Shown: piece by piece, positions 35,301 through 44,800 of the stretch
Numbering within the stretch: the stretch's first letter is position 1
Layout: each line of letters begins with the position of its first letter
From: Anisus vortex
Taxonomy: Eukaryota > Mollusca > Gastropoda > Planorbidae
DNA: 64,000 bases
Reading direction: 5' to 3'
Assembly (NCBI GenBank): GCA_949126835.1
Contig: OX421493.1
Location: 59,939,898-60,003,897, forward strand
Position numbers and translations under genes: made by a program
Notes under the pieces: model-generated
What the model saw: the letters and a program-made list of their open reading frames with translations, nothing else
What the model was told of the DNA's origin: nothing
The model's database searches: none

Positions 35301-36822
35301 TTAGATTTAAAAAGTGAGTTGACCTTGAACGACAATTCTGTGAACTTGACCTATTATTGCCGAAAGAGAAATGCCTCTAGAGTTCATCATAAGTAGTAGA
35401 GGAGTTCATGAAGGATATTAATTCTGGATAAAAAAGTAGTCTTTAACCCCCGAAACATGCACTGGAGATGTAACAAACATCAAACACTCAAGTGTCCGGT
35501 AACATTAGTGACAGTCGGAGGTGAAATAGTCATGCAGTTATCTACATACAATCATGAATGTAACAAAGAGAAGGCGATTGCAAAGAACGCAGTGGGGGAA
35601 AATGATGGAAAAGATGACTGAAGCAACAACAACGTCGGGCGCTTGTCAAGCTGCAGTAGTCGTTACCTTACCACCATCTGTTCTAATGGCTCTACCAAGT
35701 TAAAGTATTATAAATAGGGCTCTGAACAGACGTGAGAGAATTAGAAACAGATCTTGGAGGAGCACTACCACCTCTTCCTGCTGTTGCAATGTTTGAAATA
35801 CCAGAACTATACAAGGAGTTCCTATTGCACGACTTCGTGGAGGCAAGTAACGAGAGTCGCTTTCTGGTTTTCGGTGACAGTCTATTGATAGGCTGGCTCG
35901 AACGCAGCAACTGTTGGTTCGCCGATGGCACTTTCAAAGTTGTCCCTAGTTTATTCTATCAACCCTACACAATTCATGTTCAATTGGCACAAGGAGTGAT
36001 TCCACCGGTGATGTACTGCCTGCTTCAGGACAAATCAGGTGTCACGTATAATAGATTGTTGGATGCAGTTAGATCACTAATACCTAATGCAGCTCAAGAG
36101 ATTATAGTTACAGACTTTGAAAAAGCTGCGATGAACGCTTTTCGATAAAAGTTTAGAACATGTATAGTAACTGGATGTTGTTTTCATTCTAGTCAAGCGC
36201 TATTATTACCTTTGTGTTTGTTATGATTTATATTTCGATCTGATTTAATAATTCTATAGGCCTACATAAAATTGCATTTTTAGGATTAAGTGTCTGAGGA
36301 TTTAGTGTCTGGGGATGAAGTGACTCGAAGAAGTGACTGGAATGAAGTGACATGGATGAACTGTCTGGGGTTGAAGTGACTGTGAACCTTTAAACCAGCC
36401 CCAACAGAGCTGGGTAGATTCATTGAGGCCCTTCCAGTTACGAGAACTAATCCCAGACTTACTTTTTATTCTTGTTTTTTTTATGACAGTAGCCTAGTAT
36501 GTTCATTGAAGGTAAAAGCAGGAATGTTTTACTATAAGAATACTCGACAATCAACTTTCGCTCACATACAAGCTATATTCCTACAATAGAAACAAAAGTT
36601 AGAATATAAACTTAATACGAAAGACTCAGAATAAATTTAGACCACTTGTTTTCTTGTTTCCTTTCAGTCCCAGAGAAGAAACAAGAAGCAGCAGCCGAAA
36701 CAGAAATTGTTGGCCTGAATGCCAAAATAGCTATAGTATCCCTACTCTTCTTTCAAATAGCACTGGGAGCATTTTTATGTCATCGAAAGTACAGGAAACG
36801 ACCCCACCATGAAGACGAATAA
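21688..36822 (+). CDS. Gene B: EGF/galactose-binding-like single-pass transmembrane protein (complete)
   Basis: Eight exons: 21688-21733, 24396-24530, 25544-25720, 28513-28701, 30133-30267, 30835-30972, 33818-33949 and 36668-36822. All junctions are phase 1 and the joined frame is open for 368 residues. Order: signal peptide (about residues 1-15), EGF-like module (CPSGRFGDGCRYKCYC), galactose-binding-like module over two exons (about 120 residues), three EGF-like modules, a linker rich in E/A/K, a transmembrane helix and the tail CHRKYRKRPHHEDE. Unlike gene A it has only one lectin-like module: no second-module exon is visible between 28701 and 30133. The last four exons match gene C in length and order. 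A surface receptor role is inferred; the ligand is unknown. Confidence 0.82.
21838..22078 (+). mobile_element. SINE family A copy (diverged head)
   Basis: GGCGTACCGAAGGTCCTGGG, a damaged box B, CCAGCTCTGATGGGCAGAT and ACAGAAACTGGTGAACACTG follow the family order. It lies in gene B intron 1. Confidence 0.75.
22589..23776. mobile_element. Inverted-repeat element with TACCGTAGAATCTCGAGTAT termini
   Basis: The left end TACCGTAGAATCTCGAGTAT plus AAGCCGC is matched by the inverse of the right end (GCGGCTTATATTAGAGACTT, TATGGTA) with about six mismatches. The interior of 1.2 kb has no transposase frame and carries a foreign GA-repeat segment near 23390. Ends of the same family occur near 30047-30090 and 42408-42428. 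Confidence 0.6.
23240..23412 (+). mobile_element. Unclassified retroelement 3' fragment with (GAA)n tail
   Basis: A relatively GC-rich block (CAGCCTTTTGGCCCCTGGGG onward) ends in GAAGAAGAAGAAGAAG, which looks like the 3' end of a LINE-mobilised copy inside the element at 22589-23776. Confidence 0.4.
24059..24280 (+). mobile_element. SINE family A, full-length copy
   Basis: A tRNA-like head with box A (GAGTGGCCGAGGGCAGCG) and box B (GGATTCGAATCC) is followed by the family body and CCACAGAAACTGGTGAACG. The head cannot fold into a tRNA, so it is a SINE and not a tRNA gene. It ends 116 bases before gene B exon 2. Confidence 0.85.
24396..24530 (+). CDS. Gene B exon 2: N-terminal EGF-like module
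   Basis: The acceptor CTAACATAG and donor GTTAGA bound a phase 1-1 exon of 135 bases. It encodes ACPSGRFGDGCRYKCYC, then CHDETGLC and IIGWYGPQCKH. This KCxC-type module is typical of the N-terminus of snail lectin/EGF proteins. Confidence 0.85.
24703..24821. mobile_element. hAT-type MITE with perfect 8-base target duplication
   Basis: CAGGGGTCGTCAAGC opens the copy and AACCCCTG closes it. CCCTAGGT flanks it on both sides (24695-24702 and 24822-24829). The exact 8-base duplication assigns the CAGGGGTCGGCAACC family to hAT. Confidence 0.85.
25095..25330 (+). repeat. Minisatellite, about 45-base unit, 5 copies
   Basis: The unit contains GTCTTGGCAACTTGTGCTGT and GCGGGGAACACTTCACCCTA. It ends about 215 bases before gene B exon 3. 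The cysteine-rich translation (CCCGEHF) is a repeat artefact. Confidence 0.85.
25544..25720 (+). CDS. Gene B exon 3: first half of galactose-binding-like module
   Basis: The acceptor GCTCAG and perfect donor GTAAGA bound a phase 1-1 exon of 177 bases. It encodes NLITSVNDSRVTVA, then CIDIGEINQINITF and FTYVRLLGET. Paralogue: gene A exon 1888-2052. Confidence 0.87.
25745..26270 (+). other. GC-rich block of unknown origin in intron 3
   Basis: The composition departs sharply from the AT-rich surroundings (CAGCCCCCGCTGCGGGTACG and similar). The block ends near CACTGTAGTGAATAG before a (TA)n tract. Open frames exist on both strands, but none shows a known domain. It may be the 3' untranslated part of a retroelement. 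Confidence 0.45.
26281..26367 (+). repeat. (TA)n microsatellite
   Basis: About 85 bases of nearly pure TA follow the GC-rich block. Confidence 0.9.
26632..26877 (+). mobile_element. SINE family A, full-length copy
   Basis: Box A (GTAGACGAGCGGCAGCG), box B (GAGTTCGAACCC), CCCAGCTCTGATGGGTAT and ACAGAAACTGGTGAACGCTG occur in family order. Confidence 0.85.
27236..28318 (+). repeat. Minisatellite, 55-base unit, about 20 copies
   Basis: The unit contains GTTATCCTGGTGAATCTCAT, CTTTCCAATAAATG and TAAATATAAAATGAACCT. The array lies in gene B intron 3 and ends about 195 bases before the next exon. Confidence 0.92.
28513..28701 (+). CDS. Gene B exon 4: second half of galactose-binding-like module
   Basis: The acceptor TTCTCCAG and donor GTTGGT bound a phase 1-1 exon of 189 bases. 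It encodes LHVNLALSIMSNEE, then KKICSLYVSR. The donor is weak and lies inside the first unit of the following minisatellite. Paralogue: gene A exon 3136-3327. Confidence 0.82.
28702..29190 (+). repeat. Minisatellite, 18-base unit, about 27 copies, starting at the splice donor
   Basis: The unit is GTTAGTGGACTTATCTTA. The first copy is GTTGGTGGACTTATCTTA, whose GT is the donor of gene B exon 4. Each unit therefore repeats a GTTAGT donor look-alike. The long minus-strand frame reading KISPLT repeats is an artefact of the 18-base period. Confidence 0.92.
29287..29586. mobile_element. 300-base MITE with CAAAGACTATAAT termini
   Basis: CAAAGACTATAATTAGATGG plus ACCGCTTG at the left is the near-exact inverse of CAAGCGGTCCATCTCATTAT plus AGTCTTTG at the right (28 bases, one mismatch). 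There is no coding sequence. It lies in gene B intron 4, where gene A has its second lectin-like module. Confidence 0.8.
29880..30090. mobile_element. Right-end fragment related to the 22589-23776 element
   Basis: GTGGCTTATACTGGAGATTC and TACG resemble the terminal repeat of the larger inverted-repeat element. It ends about 40 bases before gene B exon 5. Confidence 0.45.
30133..30267 (+). CDS. Gene B exon 5: EGF-like module
   Basis: The acceptor TCCCCCTAG and donor GTAAGT bound a phase 1-1 exon of 135 bases. It encodes ACDHGKTGNTCQFDCKKC, then GRCTLGCDGYRNFPLCDE. Paralogue: gene C exon 62285-62419. Confidence 0.9.
30336..30440. mobile_element. Small hAT-like MITE fragment
   Basis: ATGGATAGGCAAAT at the left and CTTGCCCACCCCTG at the right are imperfect inverse ends about 100 bases apart. 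Confidence 0.35.
30835..30972 (+). CDS. Gene B exon 6: EGF-like module
   Basis: The acceptor CCGTGTAG and donor GTAAGT bound a phase 1-1 exon of 138 bases. It encodes KCLMGFYGVNCSLKCNEGC, then CDHLTGMCTEGC. Paralogue: gene C exon 61693-61830. Confidence 0.9.
31170..31330 (+). mobile_element. LINE C-terminal fragment
   Basis: The plus-strand reading gives RARNALEWNPQGKRH, then GRPKRTMKT and LEELERAGKN-like sequence in a second frame, as in the C-terminal block of RTE/Nimb-type LINEs. Confidence 0.6.
31450..33695 (+). repeat. Large minisatellite, 59-base unit, about 38 copies
   Basis: The unit contains TTTATATAGATGTAGTATAT, ATTTCATGTGTCTGGGAGAG and AGACTCTTTATTTAAACAT. A four-base-shorter variant (GATGTATATATTTC) and a GGGAGTGAGATTC variant recur in the same order at several places, so blocks of several units have been copied together. 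It fills most of gene B intron 6. Confidence 0.95.
33818..33949 (+). CDS. Gene B exon 7: EGF-like module (CxCxxxC type)
   Basis: The acceptor CTCTCCAG and donor GTAACT bound a phase 1-1 exon of 132 bases. It encodes PCNGTFGFNCLCESSCKQC, then DECLVCNDEFKLD and TCKP. Paralogue: gene C exon 59448-59579, with the same length and cysteine spacing. Confidence 0.9.
34017..34155 (+). repeat. Short tandem repeat, about 55-base unit, three copies
   Basis: ATCATGTTCTAATGTAAAAC and GTCAAGTATTCTATGACAAA recur in the first part of gene B intron 7. Confidence 0.75.
34355..34480 (-). mobile_element. SINE family A, part split by the Mutator-like insertion
   Basis: On the minus strand this carries the 3' half of SINE A (inverse of CCGTGGCCACGG and ATCAATTTGG motifs). 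The remainder resumes at 36395 beyond the MULE. Confidence 0.65.
34482..36393 (+). mobile_element. Mutator-like element (MULE) with tandem-repeat inverted termini
   Basis: The left terminus (34482-34580) is built of repeats such as CCCCAGACACTTCATCCCC and AGACACTTAATCC. The right terminus (36280-36393) is its inverse (GATTAAGTGTCTGAGG, GTCTGGGGATGAAGTGAC). The outer ends TCACAGTGAC and GTGACTGTGA also pair. Between them lie FLYWCH zinc-finger and MULE transposase remnants. The element sits inside a minus-strand SINE A in the last intron of gene B. Confidence 0.75.
35460..36148 (+). pseudogene. Broken FLYWCH-MULE transposase
   Basis: Frame 1 from about 35460 reads HWRCNKHQTLKCPVTLVTVG, then STYNHECNKEKAIAKNAVG: a FLYWCH-type zinc finger with H-x-C in place of H-x-H. 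Stops and frame changes follow. From 35732 a clean frame reads FADGTFKVVPSLFYQPYTIH, then VIPPVMYCLLQDKSG, DAVRSLIPNAAQEIIVTDFE and KAAMNAFR, the MULE transposase core with its first two catalytic acidic positions. It stops at 36148, before the third catalytic residue. A decayed transposase, not a host gene. Confidence 0.75.
36395..36440 (-). mobile_element. SINE family A, remainder beyond the MULE
   Basis: CCAACAGAGCTGGGTAGA is the inverse of the CCAGCTCTG motif of SINE A and continues the copy broken at 34480. Confidence 0.5.
36668..36822 (+). CDS. Gene B last exon: transmembrane helix and short tail
   Basis: The acceptor CCTTTCAG opens the exon in phase 1. It encodes PEKKQEAAAETEIVG, the helix AKIAIVSLLFFQIALGAFL and the basic tail CHRKYRKRPHHEDE, then TAA. 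There is no catalytic domain. Confidence 0.9.
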
Positions 36823-36868
36823 GAATATGACGTCATTTAATGCCTTTTGAATTTGTCTGCAGTTTCGA

Positions 36869-36874
36869 AATAAA
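36869..36874 (+). promoter_or_regulatory. Poly(A) signal AATAAA of gene B
   Basis: AATAAA lies 47 bases after the gene B stop, the same spacing as in gene A (48). Confidence 0.6.
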
Positions 36875-37344
36875 AATACGAGGAAAAAGGGTTTTCGTGT
36901 ATTAGTTATAACTGAATTAACAATTCGATTTATGGTTAGTGATTTTACATTCTTTTAACTTCCCTATTGTGTTTCCTTGTGGCAGCCAGGGAAAATCTTC
37001 TTTATAGAATATATAGATATCTATATAAGATAAATGGTTAGAAAACAAATTTGACCAATTTCTCGTCAGTCTATTCAGATTAAATTTAGCACATAGATTT
37101 AGTGTCATTGACAACATGTTTGTTCTCTCGGGTTGTTTTTTAAGTGATCAAACAGCATTAGAAGTCCATTGAGGAACTTACGTTATAAGGATCTCGAAAG
37201 CAATCTCTAATAAACATAGGCCCTAGCCTATATAGATCGAACTACACTGAAACTAACATGCACTTTAAAAAAAAGACAACAGCTTCCCAAAAGCTGTCAA
37301 CAAACTCGCCGTCTTTATCGCGCCAAAACCAGTCCAGCTTGTCC

Positions 37345-37530
37345 GAAATTCCCAGGTGGCATCCGGGCATGGAATGGTTTGCCTGAACAAACCATGAAAA
37401 CCAGTAACTTATAACATCATTTAAAACACTAATAGAAATGAAGGACTAGACTCAAGATGTGGATGGGCGTAGGTAGGACGCAATAATGTTCTTTAGGCTA
37501 TAGAAGGAGCGTCTTTAATGTATAAGATAA
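37345..37530 (+). mobile_element. SINE family C, near full-length copy
   Basis: GGCATCCGGGCATGGAATGG, CCTGAACAAACCATGAAAAC and the tail ATAGAAGGAGCGTCTTTAAT occur in order. Confidence 0.75.
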
Positions 37531-37919
37531 GATAAAATACCTTATATCCATGTTCTTAACAAACAACTAAGAACATGGATATAATCTATAGAATAAGAAA
37601 AAGGCAATGTGTGGTTTAATTTCCTGAACAAACCAGCCTAGGAAAACCAAGAACTTAACGTCATTTAAAACCTTATATAATCAAAATGTAATAGAAAGCT
37701 ATAGACCCTATACATGGATATAAGCGTTGATTGGAAATACAATTGTATTATAATTGTCTCAAAGTCTAAGATATTATATTAGGCTATACACGAACAAGAA
37801 ATAAATGGACTCAACAATAACAGACAATTCGATCTGTCTCACTGTCGTTATACGTAGGCCTACACAATTAAATTAGAGCCCATATACCTGAAGATCTTAT
37901 CTAATATTTTAATATGTTA

Positions 37920-38078
37920 CAGAAACCTCATCAACGGACCCTGAAAGGACCAGGAAAACCAGTAACTTAACATCATTAAAAAAATTAATAAAAATGCAAG
38001 ACTGGACTCGGACCACAGATGAGCGTAGGACACATCTTTATAGAAGGAGCGTCTGTAATGTAGGCGTATAAGATAAAT
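37920..38078 (+). mobile_element. SINE family C copy
   Basis: CAGGAAAACCAGTAACTTAA, ATGCAAGACTGGACTCGGAC and TTTATAGAAGGAGCGTCTGT match the family. Its right edge is about 80 bases from a hAT MITE. Confidence 0.75.
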
Positions 38079-38155
38079 AAGATTGTGTCCCGCGCTTATA
38101 GGGCCTACGTAGTTTGAGTTTAGTCTTGCTTTTTTAGTATTATAGTGTTCTATAT

Positions 38156-38350
38156 CAGGGGTCGGCAACCTTTTGATTAAAGTGTGCCAAAGTAGTATTT
38201 ATAATTCATTCAGCATGCCAAGCGCCTAAAATGTATCATGTTTTAGCACTTCATTTATTGTAGAAAGACTTGTGGTTTTTTTTTTCTTTCGCGTGCCATT
38301 GAAAATTTCTCCGCGTGCCAAGTTAGGCACGCGTTCCATAGGTTGCCGAC
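38156..38350. mobile_element. hAT-type MITE (CAGGGGTCGGCAACC family)
   Basis: The intact left end is CAGGGGTCGGCAACCTTTTG. The right end GGTTGCCGAC is clipped. The interior TTAGGCACGCGTTCC matches the other copies. It lies about 190 bases upstream of the thioesterase start and may overlap its promoter. Confidence 0.8.
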
Positions 38351-38536
38351 GATGTTAAGTTTCTGGTTTTCCTATTTTGTTTAGTATGTCAAGTCAAGTA
38401 ATATCTACCCTATTATGTAGCCTCCCATAATCTCGTACTTTTAACTAACTCCCATCAACAAAAGTTGGCAACACTTTTTGACCTTTGACCATAGCACATT
38501 TTTGTTTTGATTTTACAAGACTTCTATCTTTTATTG

Positions 38537-38811
38537 ATGTTGAAAATGTTTTGTATGTCTAAGGTTTGCCTTGGACAAGTGTTGGCTAAAAACTTAACAG
38601 GTTATAGTGGAAAATCGTTAGGTCACAAAGTAAACTGTCTTTTTTCACAGTCTAGTCTTGAGTTTAATTTAATTAGTAAGCAAGGAGCCCGTGTTTTATC
38701 CGCATCTTCAAAGTCGAAGGCAACTTCAACAGAATCTGCAAAACCTGAACTCGACAGTTTTTTAACTCGCTCTTTTCTTGACCTAGAAAAGATTGACGAA
38801 AACCTTTTTAG
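38537..38811 (+). CDS. ACOT8: ACOT8 exon 1: N-terminal extension and first family block
   Basis: ATG at 38537 is the first in-frame ATG after TAG at 38492. Further ATGs follow at codons 4 and 7. The exon encodes MLKMFCMSKVCLGQVLAKN and a Ser/Lys-rich stretch, then LTRSFLDLEKIDENLF, and ends in phase 2 at donor GTAACG. The N-terminal part has no match in the family as I know it. Confidence 0.85.
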
Positions 38812-41800
38812 GTAACGTATATAATAATATAAACTATCATAATTGACATTATAATTATCAAATAGCCTTATTAACTATATTACTGTATTATAAAAAGTAT
38901 ATAGCCCGTTCATTTATTTTAAACAACCGATCAATTAACCCACGAACTGTGGTGTAGAATTTTCTGTAGTGTGGGGGAATTTTTGAGCATTTTGGGTGCC
39001 ATCAGAAATAGCAATAAATGACAAGGAAATATTATTGCCAGACCCCAATAACTATATATTTTTGGAAAGTGGAATGGAATGGGGAATCTAACAAACTATT
39101 TTGATTAAAAATAAAAAATTATTTGACCATGGCCTTGACCTTAGAGTGGTCAAGAATGAAAAAGGAAAAAAGAAATTCTTTTCAAGTACGTCTAACTCCA
39201 TTTTTTTATCGGCACATTATTAAAATTCTTTTTGAATATAATAGCTATTTTATTTATCTTTTAGAAAATGTACTATTTACATTAATTTCTGTTATTAATA
39301 GTCCTTGAAAAAAATAATTTGTGCCGATATCTCTTATTATTTCAAAACACCAAAGTATGACGTCACGGACATAACAAGGCAGAAATTAACACACAAAAAT
39401 GACAAAAGCTTGTCTAAAACGATTTAATTTGATGAAAAATAGTATCAGAACACTAAATAACATCCGTTTTTTGTTTAATTAATTGCCACAATCTTCTACA
39501 ATCAATAATAATAGGTACTATCGGGTATCGATTTTCGGGCGACGCCTAATTTAGTTCTAGGCCTAGGCACGCCTAAGCCTAAAGCATCGGATTTCAGCTT
39601 TCCGACTCATTAGAAGATGGAACTAAACTAATTTTAATATTATATTCATACGTAGTTAAAAAATGATCTTCTGAATCAATTATATCATCACTTAAATATT
39701 CAAAATTGATTAATTACGTAAGCCATATAGTACGTCTATTTTACTAAAATGGCTAGCGCAAATTAGTTGGACAACCATCATGGTAAAAATAACTTCAAAG
39801 TTATAAAAATCGCACAGAAGAGCGAAAAAACTGAAGTTTATTTATTAATAAACGGAAGTAGCTATAGTTTTTCTAAAATACTGGATTGGAAGTTGCTATT
39901 TCAAAATGATTTTGATCGGCCGATTTTTTCGGCCGTCACACTACGGAACGGGAATTGCGGCCGAAAAAATCGGCCGACCACAGTTCGTGGGTTTAAATAC
40001 AGCTATTCAGCTATGGACGTTTCTTAGGTCATATGCAAATGTATTCATGTGACCTTTTGAAAATTGAAGTAATGAATGTTTTACTTCCGGTTGTTGAAGC
40101 AAAGGAAGAAAAGCATTGGAAATGGATGCAGGCTTTGGTTGCGTGCCTTTTTGTTCCGCTAGTAAATCAAAGTGCAGGCTCATTTCATTTCACAGATTTT
40201 CCAAAGAGAAAAACATTATTAAAGAACGAGTCGTTAAAATTCGCAAGGATGTAGGATCTAAATTTCAGGTGAGGCTTTAGTTTAAATAAGACACGCTGTC
40301 CATACAACATTAACTAACATGAAAACAAATGTCACCTCCCACTCTTACTGTGTGTTTCTATTGACTGTTAAAGTTTAGTTTAGATCCAGCGCTAATTAAA
40401 CCTAAAATAAATTTTAAAAAGGGTAGTCCTTGTTGTTATTTTCTTCTAGTTAGACCTAAGCAATTATATAATATATTTAAAAGATATGCAAGACTAGTCT
40501 CAGCCTCTCAGCTTAGCACTGACTCACTGATATGAGGCTCATAATGAGCTCACTGATGAGCGTAGTAGTGTAGTCTTGACTTTATAAATAGGCCTAGTCT
40601 AGGCCCTAGGCCTAATTGAATTGATATTGAATAGGCCTTTGCGGCTTTGCCCTAGTAGTCAGTTATAGTATAGCCTGTGTTACTGTTTTAGGCAGGTCAT
40701 GGGAGCAATTTATATAGGATTATATAGTATAGGATTATATAGGACTATAGGACATGGCATAGCTATAGCATAGGCCTAACTAAAGTAACTTTAATGATTT
40801 TATAATGTAACTAAATTTAACTAACCCTTACGCTACTAACTTTTGATATTGAATGTTTACACAAATGTTTTAATAAAATCAGCTTCTTTTATTTTAATTT
40901 GCAGCCATAATCCAAGTCAAGAACTGATGGAGGACAATGCTAAAAAAATAAGCCTGGCAAGCCTTTGATAAAAATTAAAATGGTGATAGCAAAAGGTAAA
41001 GCGCATCACATAAAATTAAAATTAGCTATTATTTATACATATTAAAATAATAAACCTTATATGTTTCACAGTGAATTATACTAATTATAGGCCTACTGTA
41101 ACACTGCATTTTATATTTTAAAAAAATAATAATTTAACAACAGACTAATAAGTATGCTATTATTTTTTCAGGGAAACTGTTGAAAAGGATATGGAGTATG
41201 AGTATAGTCCTAAACTGAGCCGTATCAAAATGCTGCTGTTATCATAGGTATGTCCAAATACTATTTGCAAAACTTTATTGCTAGCACCATTGACACAGTT
41301 ATATTATAATACCCGTTGTATATAATTAATTTTAATTTAATATAACCTATAGGCTCGGCTACTATAAAAAAAATAATTGTAGATATGTTAGTTTGCACAT
41401 AATACTTACTATCGTAGTATGATAGTACCGGTATTTCGATCTTAATTATTTGAAATTTAATTTTTGAATGAATTAATGCAAGCCTTTTACAGTCTGTTTT
41501 TCATATTTATAAATTTAAAATTGTGTAACTTTTAAATATTTGTATTTGTAGAGTCATCCATGGGCATTTCACAGAAGAAAGCAACGGGCCAACTTAAAGT
41601 TGAAAACTATTCAAGACTATTGGTAAATTTAAGTGGAATAATTTGAGGCAACACAACAAAAAGAATCATCAGATAGCACCAGCACTGAAAAGTATGTCTA
41701 CATTCAAAAAAATTTTAATAGAATAATATTCCTCTGTGGTAGTAGTAGCACTATATATTTGTATTATTATAATATATTGTATACCAGGTATTAACCAACC

Positions 41801-44800
41801 TGTAGTTTGTAGACTATTTAAAAAGTCAATTTACATAGTTTACCTTAAAGTTCAAGCTCATGAAACTAACCCGTACCGCTACTCTAATATATATATACTT
41901 TTATAGACTAGACTGTTCACACAAATGTTAGAGTAAAAAAGGATGTTTATTTTTTTATTTGCAGCAAAACTGTAAGACAAGAATTGCAGGAAAATGTTGG
42001 TGAAAAAGATTATGAGCCTAACAAACCTTTGCAAAATGTTGACAACAATAGGTAAATACCCTAAAGCTAATAAGAAAAGTAGCTACTATTATACTATACA
42101 TACTGTAAACTTTCAATTGTAAGCTACACTTGTGTATATGCTGCACATATAAATCAAAAGGCATTTAAAATTAAGTTCATAGAGATATGAGCCGCACTAT
42201 TATCTATTTGGCAAAGCTATAGGGCCTATATTTTTTGTACCGGTGTACTTATTTTTATTTTCACTGTTATAGTGGCATGGAAGATCAAATAGCATAATTA
42301 TACATAATATTATAGCAACAGTCAATTACATCCCAAGATTTATGCCTAGAATTTTTTAAAATTTATTTTTGCTTACGCCTCACCCGTTTCTCTAACCTAA
42401 ACAGTTTGTAAAAAAATGTGCGGCTTATACTTGAGTTTTTACCCTTGTATATCTGCTAGTATATATTTAATTTTAAATAAATGTATTAAAATACAGCTCT
42501 GTTTCACATGGCATTATATATTGACGCTACATTTTATATTTACAAACAAAATGTATTGAACATCAGTTGTTGTTTTTTTTCAGTGTAGAAAACAATTGAA
42601 CAGTCTGAAGATGAGCTAGCTGTTAACAATCAACCAAGTACAACAAAGCTATTGTTACAAATTTAGTTGCTTTTTTATCTCGTACTAGTATAAATAAATT
42701 TCTTTTATCTATTGCCCTAGTTTTGTTTTTTTACTTTAATTATGAAAATATTGTATAAACTAATAAAACTTTTCAAGTCAAATCAAAATGGTATTCTAAT
42801 TCTAACAACGAAATAATTGTTAAAATTAAAAATGTAAAGACACTAGAAAACAATGCAGGTACCCGGTAGCTAACTGAAACAGATTGCTACCTGTTCAGAG
42901 TTATTCAGAGAACATAATGTCAATTCTTTTATTTTGATGGATTTACAAAGTCGGTTGTAATCTTAAACATAAATAAGTTACTAAAAATAAACCCAAGCCA
43001 AAAGAATGTAAAAAAAACATTTAAAGTAAAACTTGTGATAACTTTAATAACAAAATGTTCTGTTCATACTATTTTAACCAAAATTCTTTGTGAATAAAAT
43101 ATTTCTAAATGAAACGATGTGGCGTCAAAACTCTTTCTCTAATCCCTGTTTCATCTGTGTAAGTTGTGGCAATTTTACATGTAATGCCAAGGCCATAAAG
43201 TCTAAGATTAAGAAGATAAAACGATAAATACAAAAATAATTGTTTTAATCATTAAAAACTTTAGAGTTTTTACCATTAATTTATTTTCAAGAATGTGTTA
43301 ATAAATGTTATATAAAAAAAAATTATATGAGAACATTTATAATTTTATAACTTACAGCAGGAATGTACTTTAAAATCTCTGTGCTGAAATCAGCTTTATG
43401 TAAATAATAAGCCGATGACATCTCCGCAGCTGCCTCTTAACCCCACTGCACAAGTTCCATGCATGACCAGATGTGATTTCAATGTTATCTAATGAAAATG
43501 TACATCAACCTGAAAATTGGGAATTTCTAGATTATATATGTATTTTAAAATTCAAATGTTTCATATTGGTAAGGTTAGGACTTAAGAGAAATGAACTGCG
43601 TGTTATATATGCTCCTCTCATTAATAAATAGTAGATTAGTTTGTGCCATTTTCCTACAACTGTCATCAGGCAGATACACAATTATGTTTAAAATAAATTA
43701 AGATTAGCATAAAATATGCATAGGCCTACTTACTTTAAGTGAATGTGTACTTTATTATTTCCCATTGACCTAGAGCATCTTGCACTGTAAGTAATGATTT
43801 CCTTAATTATGTTTTTTTGCACTAAGCCGTCTGAGCTGTAAATTGATATTATAATGTCACAATAACAGAGGACATAGTATTGTAATAGAATCAAAAGTAT
43901 TTAAAAAATAATTTTACTATTCCTAATTTAAACATTATTTTAAAAAAATATATTTACAATTTAATTTAAATAGCTTAGTCATTGAAGCCTAGGTCCATTG
44001 TCATTGAATGATTGTTTGAGAAGTCTACTCTACTCTCTACTGATAGTGATAGGCCTGGCCTACTGAGCCTACTGTGATTGTTTCTAAGTCTACTACTACG
44101 CCACTAGGCTCTAAGCTTTAAAGTATAATAATAATGATAAGTTTTATAACTTAAATTGTATTTATATATATAATTAATATTTAATAATGATATTTGTTTC
44201 AACTTAGGCCTAGTCTTCAAATTAGGGCTAACCCGTACTCGTACTAACTCAAGTAGCCTAGTTCGTAGTCCGAGTCGCCAAGAAAAACGAAGCAGCTTAG
44301 ACAGCCAGCAGTTATATTATAATTCTTACCTTTTGCTTTAAAAAGGTATTTTTCAGCATAGTACTTATAGCCCTTAATTTTTAGCGCATCCCCTGTGTTT
44401 TAAAATACAACCTTCAACGTCAGTGAATTTCAAGGGATGATGAATAGCGATCTCTGAATTGCTCGTTGCCATGATAAATAAACCATGGAAAATAAAGCGG
44501 AAGTGAAACGTTCACACTGGAAAAAAAATAAAAAATCTGGCCAACTCATTAAGAAACGTCCATTGTTACTATTGGGTATTGGTCGTATAGTATAGGCCTA
44601 TATAAGGCTATATACTATATATGAGAAAATAAGGTAGCCTATCTGTTTCTTCATTTAGGCCTAAGTCCATGTTTCTACTCAAGTTTCTATTCCTATAGTC
44701 ACACTATAGTGTGCCCACACAAAAAAAAAAGCATTTGAAGTTTCCCTGTGTTTGTCAGAAAGATGCAATTCTTACACATTACTTACACTTAGAATCAGTT

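Larger units (their letters stand above)
36900..38155. other. Intergenic region between gene B and the thioesterase gene
   Basis: There is no gene. SINE C copies lie at about 37345-37530 (full), 37615-37690 (head only) and 37920-38078 (full, nearly identical to the 4390 copy). The short minus-strand frames here have no domain. Confidence 0.6.

Noticed and set aside
35692..35937. 81-codon minus-strand frame
   Set aside because: It is antisense to the MULE transposase remnant.
40033..40254. 73-codon frame over the THAP region
   Set aside because: It is a shadow frame. The THAP signature (CVPFC, FHRF, RKDVGSKF) lies in another frame starting at 40122.
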